DNA of 64,000 nucleotides from CAWIJK01 sp963836375. Its GTDB lineage: Bacteria; Actinomycetota; Acidimicrobiia; Acidimicrobiales; RAAP-2. The stretch lies in contig CAWIJK010000002.1 in NCBI GenBank assembly GCA_963836375.1, forward strand, positions 124,001 through 188,000, in the 5' to 3' direction. How positions within the stretch are numbered: position 1 is the stretch's first letter; each line of letters starts with the position of its first letter. Of this stretch, positions 60,053 through 64,000 are shown piece after piece. The notes below the pieces were generated by a model, which saw only the letters and a list, made by a program, of their open reading frames with translations, searched no databases and was not told the DNA's origin. The translations under genes were made by a program, and so were the position numbers.

Positions 60053-60638
60053 GTGACCGACGCCTACGACGCCGTGGCCGACGACAGCCCCGAGGCCGAG
60101 GGCGAACTCGACGCCGAGGGCCTGATCCGCCGGGTCGTCGACGTCGTCAACCTGGCCAAGGCCATGCCGTTGTAGCGCCTCGGTGCTGATCTCGCGCGAC
60201 GAGGTGATCGGCCTGCTCTCCGACGCGCTGGAGAAGCTGCCCGACGAGCTGCGCCAGGCCCGCTGGCTCTTGCGCGAGCGCGAGGAGTTCCTGGCCGAAC
60301 GGGCGCGGGAGGCCGAGGCCCTCATGGAAGAGGTCCGGGTCCAGGCCGAGCGGATGGTGTCTCGGACCGAGATCGTCCGCCAGTCCAACCAGGTGGCCCA
60401 GCGCATCCTCGACGACGCCAACGAAGAGTCGCGCCGGATGCGCCACGAGGCCGAGGACTACTGCGACCAGAAGCTGGCCGGCATGGAGATCGTCCTCGAG
60501 CGGATCATGCGGACCGTCCAGTCGGGCCGCGAGAAGCTCCAGGCGACGGCCCCGCCGGTGGCCGAACCCGCCCCGGCCATCCCCGGCGCCGGCGAGGAGG
60601 GCACCGAGGACGGGTTCTTCGACCAGGACCTGGCCTGA
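60053..60638 (+). pseudogene. DivIVA-like coiled-coil protein (Rv2927c-like), frameshifted
   Basis: GTG 60053 opens a 40-codon frame ending IRRVVDVVNLAKAMPL then TAG at 60173-60175. One extra T at 60173 causes this; without it the frame runs on as SASVLISRDEVIGLLSDAL and through a long coiled coil (residues about 60-165: LRQARWLLREREEFLAER and following) to 60638, about 194 aa. Actinobacterial homologues between coaD and yceD have this continuous sequence. The downstream part alone could start at GTG 60183 (151 aa). A cell-division or polar-growth role is inferred from DivIVA similarity. Sequencing error is likely. Confidence 0.75.
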
Positions 60639-60658
60639 CCGCTCGAAGGAGGCGCACC

Positions 60659-61201
60659 ATGCCCGTCGACCCGTTCGTCGTCCATGTGGCCACGCTCCGC
60701 CGTGTCGTCGGGACCCGCTGGCACGAGGTCCGGCGGGGCCCGATCGACCCCGACCGGGTGCTCGTGGCGGCCTCGGTGGCCGACAGCACCGTGCCCGAGG
60801 GGGCCGAGGCCGAGTGTGACGTGGTCCTGCAGTCCTTCGACGGCGGGGTGATGGTCACCGGCACCGTGCGGGCCCCGTGGTCGGGCACGTGCCGCCGCTG
60901 CACCGCCCCGGTCGCCGGACAGCTGGCCGTCTCGGTGCGCGAGCGCTACTGCGAGCCGGGCGCCCGCTACGGGGACCCCGACGACGAGGAGGCCTACCCG
61001 ATCGTCGAAGACGTCTTGGACCTGGGCCCCATGGTCCGCGAGGCGGTGGCCCTCGAGCTGCCCCTCGCCCCCCTCTGCGGCGAGGCCTGCCGGGGCCTGT
61101 GCCCCCAGTGCGGGGTGGACCGCAACGAGGAGTCGTGCGGGTGCGTGGTCCCCACCGACCCCAGGTGGGCTAATCTCGACGTGCTCCGGTCGACCTCGTA
61201 G
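60659..61201 (+). CDS. YceD/DUF177 family protein
   Basis: 180-aa protein. CRRCTAPVAGQLAVSVRERY carries the first CxxC, and LPLAPLCGEACRGLCPQCG the conserved C-x3-C-x2-L-C-x2-C block of DUF177. It lies directly upstream of rpmF, the conserved partner in bacteria and plants, where it is linked to 23S rRNA accumulation. AAGGAGG precedes ATG 60659. Confidence 0.9.
   Translation: MPVDPFVVHVATLRRVVGTRWHEVRRGPIDPDRVLVAASVADSTVPEGAEAECDVVLQSFDGGVMVTGTVRAPWSGTCRRCTAPVAGQLAVSVRERYCEPGARYGDPDDEEAYPIVEDVLDLGPMVREAVALELPLAPLCGEACRGLCPQCGVDRNEESCGCVVPTDPRWANLDVLRSTS
61171..61176 (+). promoter_or_regulatory. Possible internal promoter for rpmF
   Basis: TAATCT inside the 3' end of yceD matches the -10 pattern. 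No clear -35. It would give an rpmF leader of about 115 nt including the hairpin at 61260-61277. Confidence 0.25.
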
Positions 61202-61259
61202 TCCCCCGGCCGGAGCGACCGCCCACGAAGCCCGGTTCTTGCCGGCGCGGGTACCTGGA

Positions 61260-61277
61260 CCCTCCCACCGGGGAGGG
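61260..61277 (+). other. Hairpin in the rpmF leader
   Basis: CCCTCCC / GGGAGGG with ACCG loop, a perfect 7-bp stem. It ends about 20 bases before the rpmF ATG and next to its ribosome binding site, so it could affect rpmF translation. Confidence 0.3.
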
Positions 61278-61298
61278 CGCGGAGCTGGAGAGCTGACC

Positions 61299-61478
61299 AT
61301 GGCCGTCCCCAAGAAGAAGACCTCCAAGGCCAAGGGCCGCAGCCGCCAGGCCGCCAACTGGCGCCTGAGCCGGCCGGCCCGCAGCGTGTGCCCCCACTGC
61401 AACCAGGCCAAGGTCCCCCACGTGGTCTGCCCCAACTGCGGGTGGTACAAGGGTCGTCAGGCCGTCGAGGTCGACTGA
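61299..61478 (+). CDS. rpmF: 50S ribosomal protein L32
   Basis: 59-aa bL32. MAVPKKKTSKAKGRSRQAAN is the family start. The zinc ribbon has CPHC and CPNC (VCPHCNQAKVPHVVCPNCG). ATG 61299 has GGAG about 11 bases upstream. It precedes plsX as in many bacteria. Confidence 0.97.
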   Translation: MAVPKKKTSKAKGRSRQAANWRLSRPARSVCPHCNQAKVPHVVCPNCGWYKGRQAVEVD

Positions 61479-61479
61479 C

Positions 61480-62500
61480 TTGACCACAAAGGCCCGGCGC
61501 CCGGCTCCCGAGGTGCTGGCCGGCCTGCCGGTGGCCGTCGACGCCATGGGCGGCGACAAGGCCCCGGCCGAGATCGTCGCCGGGGCCCGGCGGGCGGCCG
61601 AGGACGAGGGCATCCCGATCGTCTTGGTCGGCCCCCCGGACCTGGTGGGCGACACCGGGGGCCTCGAGCTCGTGGCCTGCACCGAGGTCATCGCCATGCA
61701 CGAGGACCCGGCCCAAGGGGTGCGGCGCAAGAAGGACTCGTCGCTCGTGCGGGCGGCCGAGCTCGTGCGCGACGCGCAAGGCCTCGGCCATGGTCAGCGC
61801 CGGCAACACCGGGGCCACCATGGCCTCGGCCCTGTTGCGGATGGGTCGGCTCCGGGGGGTCTCGCGTCCGTGCATCGCCACCCCGCTGCCCCGCCTGGGC
61901 TCGGCCCCGGCCGTCCTGGTCGACGCCGGCGCCAACGCCGAGTGCACCCCGGCCATGCTGGTCCAGTTCGCCCAGATGGGGTCGGCCTTCGCCGCCGCCC
62001 GCTACGCCATCGCCGAGCCGACGGTGGCCCTGTTGTCGATCGGCGAGGAGCCGACCAAGGGGAGCCCGCTCGTCAAAGAGGCCCACGCCCTCCTGGCCGC
62101 CGGCGGCACCGGTGTGCGCTTCACCGGCAACATCGAGGGCCGGGACCTGCTCCCGAGCCCGGCCGACGTGGTGGTGACCGACGGCTTCACCGGCAACGTC
62201 ACCCTCAAGTCCTTGGAGGGGGCCTTGCGCTACCTCCTCGAGGTCCTCTTCGGGGTCTTCGGCACCGACGAGTCGACCCGGGCGGCCTCCGAGGTGCTGC
62301 TGCCCCACCTGCTGCCCATCGCCGCCGAGTTCGACCCCGAGAATACCGGCGGGGCCATGCTGCTCGGGGTCGACGGGGTGTGCGTCATCAGCCACGGCTC
62401 GTCGTCGCAGGTGGCCATGGTCAACGCCATCAAGGTGGCCCACGACCTGGCCGCCGGCGGCCTGGTCGAGCACCTGGCCGCCGCGGTGGGGGCCCCCTGA
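61480..62500 (+). pseudogene. plsX: Phosphate acyltransferase PlsX, frameshifted
   Basis: PlsX makes acyl-phosphate from acyl-ACP for phospholipid synthesis. TTG 61480 starts a frame with LPVAVDAMGGDKAPAEIVAG and RRKKDSSLVRAAELV; it then goes off at an extra C (61777). The shifted frame continues SAMVSAGNTGATMASALLRM, IATPLPRLG and FTGNVTLKSLEG to 62500. Deleting the C gives a full-length protein of about 339 aa. Since plsX is normally conserved, a sequence error or a real frameshift event needs to be distinguished. It is coupled to rpmF and precedes acpP-rnc. Confidence 0.85.
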
Positions 62501-62647
62501 GCGCTCGGCGCCCGCCTGCCCCGGTCCCCACCACGGCGGCATCACACCGAAGACGGCACCCAGGCGCCTGCATCAGGCGCTCAATGGAAGTCTGCCGCCC
62601 AAAATCGGCGTCAAAGGGGGACGCAACGCCGGTGGCGGCCGTGGCGG

Positions 62648-62653
62648 TAAGAT
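62648..62653 (+). promoter_or_regulatory. acpP promoter -10 box
   Basis: TAAGAT about 36 bases before GTG 62690, which also has CAGGAG as ribosome binding site. This gene therefore has a conventional leader. The upstream spacer 62501-62647 contains the palindrome CAGGCGCCTG and a nearby CAGGCGC repeat of unknown meaning. Confidence 0.5.
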
Positions 62654-62689
62654 GCCGGGCACGCGCACCCCACGAGACCAGGAGCGAGC

Positions 62690-62986
62690 GTGCCCGCAGA
62701 GACCCACATCGATCGTGGCCCGCTCGACCGCCAGGCGGTCTTCGAGCTGATCCGGGACCAGCTGGCCGACATCTTAGAGACCGACCCGGCCACCATCACC
62801 GAGGGCTCCTCGTTCACCGAGGACCTCGACGCCGACTCGCTGGCCCTGATCGAACTGGTCGAGGCGCTCGAAGAGGAGCTGGGGGAGCGTAGCGTGGGTT
62901 TCCGGATCGATGACGAGGACCTCGAGGACCTCCGGACGGTGCGTGACGCCGTCGACTACGTCGTTGCCAAGCTCGGAGCGGGTTGA
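62690..62986 (+). CDS. acpP: Acyl carrier protein
   Basis: 98-aa ACP. The phosphopantetheine site is S50 in DLDADSLALIELV; helix II and III follow. It is longer than the usual 78 aa through an N-terminal extension of about ten residues and a loop SVGFRIDDED. GTG 62690 has AGGAG eight bases upstream. The plsX-acpP-rnc order is typical. Confidence 0.92.
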   Translation: MPAETHIDRGPLDRQAVFELIRDQLADILETDPATITEGSSFTEDLDADSLALIELVEALEEELGERSVGFRIDDEDLEDLRTVRDAVDYVVAKLGAG

Positions 62987-63752
62987 CGGGACGCCCGCGG
63001 ACGGCCCCGGGGACGGGGCGGACCGCCTGGCCGAGCGGCTGGGCCACGAGTTCGCCGACCGCACGCTCTTGGACCGGGCCCTGGCCCACCGGAGCTGGTG
63101 CGGCGAGCAGGACGGGGCACCGTCGAACGAACGCCTCGAGTTCCTGGGCGACGCCGTGCTCGGCCTTGTGGTGGCCGAGCACACCTACCGCCGTTACCCG
63201 GACTTCCCCGAAGGGAAGCTGGCCAAGGTCCGCGCCGCGGTGGTCAACGCCCGGGTACTGGCCGACATCGCCCAAGAGCTCGGGGTGGGCGACGTGTTGC
63301 TGCTCGGCAAGGGGGAAGAGGCCTCGGGGGGCCGGACGAAGGCCTCCATCCTGGCCGACGCGGTGGAGGCGGTGATCGGCGCCGTGTACCTCGACGCCGA
63401 GTGGGAGGCGACCGAGCCCCTGGTGCTGCGCCTCCTCGGTGAGCGCATCGAGCGCGCCGCGGCCGAGCCGGACGACTTCGACCACAAGAGCCGGCTCCAA
63501 GAGCTGACCGTCCGTCGCGGTGAGGGCACTCCCCGTTATGTGGTGGCCGGCACCGGGCCCGACCACGACCGCAGCTACCTGGCCGAGGTCTACGTGGGCA
63601 AGGTGCGCTGGGGCGAGGGACGGGGGAGCTCGAAGAAGGACGCGGAGCAAGAGGCGGCCCGGACCGCCTGGCAGGGGCTGTCGGGGCCAGCCGGCCCCGA
63701 GGGGGCGGCCCCCGAGGGCACCGGGCCGACGTCGGGAGTCCTCGGTGCCTGA
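62964..63752 (+). CDS. rnc: Ribonuclease III
   Basis: About 262-aa RNase III. LAERLGHEFADRTLLDRALAHRS begins the catalytic domain (split here as LAERLGHEF and DRTLLDRALAHRS); signature NERLEFLGDAVLGLVV; ADAVEAVIGAVYLDAEW has the second acidic pair. The C-terminal dsRNA-binding domain ends GSSKKDAEQEAARTAW. No ATG/GTG lies just before the domain; TTG 62964 inside acpP (23-bp overlap) is the nearest start, GTG 62943 another. The start is uncertain. Confidence 0.9.
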   Translation: MPSSERVDGTPADGPGDGADRLAERLGHEFADRTLLDRALAHRSWCGEQDGAPSNERLEFLGDAVLGLVVAEHTYRRYPDFPEGKLAKVRAAVVNARVLADIAQELGVGDVLLLGKGEEASGGRTKASILADAVEAVIGAVYLDAEWEATEPLVLRLLGERIERAAAEPDDFDHKSRLQELTVRRGEGTPRYVVAGTGPDHDRSYLAEVYVGKVRWGEGRGSSKKDAEQEAARTAWQGLSGPAGPEGAAPEGTGPTSGVLGA

Positions 63753-64000
63753 GCTCCCCGAGGTCGAGACGCTGCGCCTGGACTTGGGCAAGGAGGTCAC
63801 CGGTCGCAAGATCAAGGCGGTCTCGGTGGGCAACGGGCGCTCGGTCCGACGGCACTCGAGCGCCAAGCAGTTCCGCTCCTTGTTGGAGGGGCGGACCATC
63901 AAGGGCGTCGGGCGGCTCGGCAAGTACCTGCTGGTGGCCCTGGACAGCGGCGACACCCTGGTCGTGCACCTCGGGATGAGCGGCCAGCTGCTGCGGGTCA
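63745..64000 (+). CDS. mutM: Formamidopyrimidine-DNA glycosylase, N-terminal part
   Basis: The window ends inside this gene after about 85 codons. GTG 63745 starts V-PELPEVETLR, where mature Pro1 and Glu2 are the catalytic residues of Fpg/Nei enzymes. GVGRLGKYLLVAL and VVHLGMSGQL (with the Lys and Met loop residues) are Fpg motifs. It removes oxidised purines such as 8-oxoG. It overlaps the rnc stop, consistent with the conserved rnc-mutM pair. Confidence 0.9.
   Translation, partial: MPELPEVETLRLDLGKEVTGRKIKAVSVGNGRSVRRHSSAKQFRSLLEGRTIKGVGRLGKYLLVALDSGDTLVVHLGMSGQLLRV

Noticed and set aside
60053..60175. Independent 40-aa gene between coaD and the coiled-coil gene
   Set aside because: Its sequence is the expected N-terminus of the downstream protein; one extra T explains the break better.
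62566..62584. CAGGCGCCTG palindrome and nearby repeat as a known fatty-acid regulator site
   Set aside because: It does not match an operator I can name, and no such regulator gene is adjacent; kept only as a note.

Overview
The window is GC-rich chromosomal DNA (roughly 70% G+C by eye) from an actinomycete-type bacterium, most likely a member of the Acidimicrobiia. This rests on a WhiB regulator, a zinc-type bL28 protein, GTP-dependent PEP carboxykinase, a mycobacteria-like housekeeping order (thiL / rpmB / fakA / recG / rsmD / coaD / Rv2927c-like / yceD / rnc / mutM), Thr-rich linkers in exported proteins, and the GPGWW...GKWYPPE motif common in that class. The lineage is inferred; no 16S gene is present. 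Many genes overlap by GTGA or ATGA, and many lone or first genes have a TANNNT box 6-8 nt before the start codon with no room for a ribosome binding site, so leaderless transcripts look common.

Layout. 0-15 kb: metabolic and repair genes (PhzF, Nudix, zinc-ribbon protein, phosphatase, DUF2889), a TetR-controlled haloalkane dehalogenase, aldo/keto reductase, thioesterase, cydDC, a thiolase-like protein with an oddly ordered phosphodiesterase, and a dienelactone hydrolase. 15-22 kb: an accessory-looking stretch of small, exported or unknown proteins, a 50-aa Cys/His protein, a methyltransferase, a damaged grpB-like gene and a type IV (AbiE-like) toxin-antitoxin pair, ending at rnpB (RNase P RNA). 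22.6-26.4 kb: xseA-xseB, a metallo-hydrolase and a frameshifted ferredoxin-reductase-like gene. 26.4-30.5 kb: moxR-DUF58-transglutaminase operon. 30.5-35.4 kb: glpD / AGPS-like oxidase / glpK operon. 35.4-37.1 kb: Fur/PerR-type regulator, rubrerythrin and DUF3501 behind a strong promoter with an inverted-repeat operator. 37.3-40 kb: whiB, LytR-CpsA-Psr protein, DUF5684 protein. 40-46.2 kb: acyl-CoA dehydrogenase with trpD, GH1 glycosidase with galK, and a class III CoA-transferase. 46.3-52.8 kb: exported eight-repeat protein, stand-alone RAM domain, MFS transporter, pckG. 52.8-64 kb: core block thiL, SDR, rpmB, fakA, recG, rsmD, coaD, DivIVA-like, yceD, rpmF, plsX, acpP, rnc, mutM (cut by the window end).

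Main points. Three genes (ferredoxin reductase, DivIVA-like, plsX) are each broken by one extra base, and in all three the extra base repeats the base two positions upstream. This points to a systematic sequencing or assembly error or, less likely, real or programmed frameshifts. A grpB-like gene carries a compensating -1/+1 pair. The phosphodiesterase at 12.4-14.0 kb appears circularly permuted. The AbiEi-like antitoxin carries a D...ExK nuclease-fold-like signature. No CRISPR array, prophage, insertion sequence, tRNA or rRNA gene was seen. No unannotated gap exceeds about 300 bases; the longest (17.69-17.95 kb) holds only a hairpin.
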